The notes under the pieces were generated by a model. It worked only from the letters and a program-made list of their open reading frames with translations, had not been told where the DNA came from and did not search any database. DNA of 6,398 bases from Streptomyces katrae (GTDB lineage Bacteria > Actinomycetota > Actinomycetes > Streptomycetales > Streptomycetaceae): contig NZ_JZWV01000662.1 in assembly GCF_000966975.1 (NCBI RefSeq), positions 1 to 6,398 on the forward strand. Direction: 5' to 3'. The first letter of the stretch is position 1. Each line of letters begins with the position of its first letter. Made by a program: the position numbers and the translations under genes. This document shows, piece by piece, positions 6,336 to 6,398 of the stretch.

Positions 6336-6391
6336 AACGCCGCGCGGGCTGGAATTGCCGCGCAGCGGCTAAATCCAGCCCCGCCGGCGTT
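6336..6391. repeat. REP-like nested inverted repeat downstream of the RluD-like gene
   Basis: An 18-nt left arm (6336-6353) and right arm (6374-6391) are complementary at 15 of 18 positions, the three mismatches being contiguous. Between them is a second perfect hairpin, GCCGC-GCA-GCGGC (6357-6369). The right arm runs into GGCGTTTGAGG, an ending I recognise from intergenic repeats found many times in Streptomyces genomes. It begins 4 nt after the stop codon and could stabilise the 3' end or terminate transcription, although there is no true U tract. The window ends inside this intergenic region. Confidence 0.65.
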
Positions 6392-6398
6392 TGAGGCG

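Noticed and set aside
4766..6337. Long minus-strand open frame opposite lspA and the RluD-like gene
   Set aside because: It covers two well-supported genes on the other strand, and its translation has no recognisable domain.

Overview
The window is high-GC actinobacterial DNA and most likely comes from Streptomyces. The evidence is the strong G/C preference at third codon positions, GTG starts, long antisense open frames, and near-typical Streptomyces sequences for IleS, LspA and an RluD-type pseudouridine synthase. All genes are housekeeping genes, and no mobile element, CRISPR array, tRNA or rRNA is visible.

Layout, left to right. A strong intrinsic terminator (about 21-66) closes ileS, which runs leftward (3221 to 75) and encodes a 1048-residue isoleucyl-tRNA synthetase. 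The divergent intergenic region (3222-3791) is largely occupied, on the ileS side, by a T-box riboswitch. It has an AUC isoleucine specifier, a UGGU bulge matching the tRNA-Ile 3' end, a complete antisequestrator, and a competing helix that masks the ileS ribosome binding site. There is no U-tract terminator, so control should be at translation. Rightward lie three closely spaced genes. The first (3792-4703) is a TraR/DksA-type C4 zinc-finger protein with a long Lys/Ala/Pro hexapeptide-repeat N-terminus. The second (4770-5336) is lspA, lipoprotein signal peptidase. The third (5390-6331) is an RluD-like 23S rRNA pseudouridine synthase. A REP-like nested inverted repeat (6336-6391) follows.

The genes share growth themes: tRNA charging with feedback from uncharged tRNA, a probable RNA-polymerase-binding regulator, lipoprotein maturation, and ribosome modification. 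The order ileS, DksA-like, lspA, rluD-like recalls the Bacillus subtilis order ileS-ylyA-lspA-ylyB, except that ileS is inverted here.

The points most worth a second look are: (1) the ileS T-box, whose alternative helices can be traced base by base; (2) the IleS active-site signature GAHH in place of HIGH, a permutation linked to very high mupirocin resistance in type-2 IleRS; (3) the histone-H1-like tail on the DksA-like protein, with two competing start codons; and (4) the conserved neighbourhood. I see no wholly new system.
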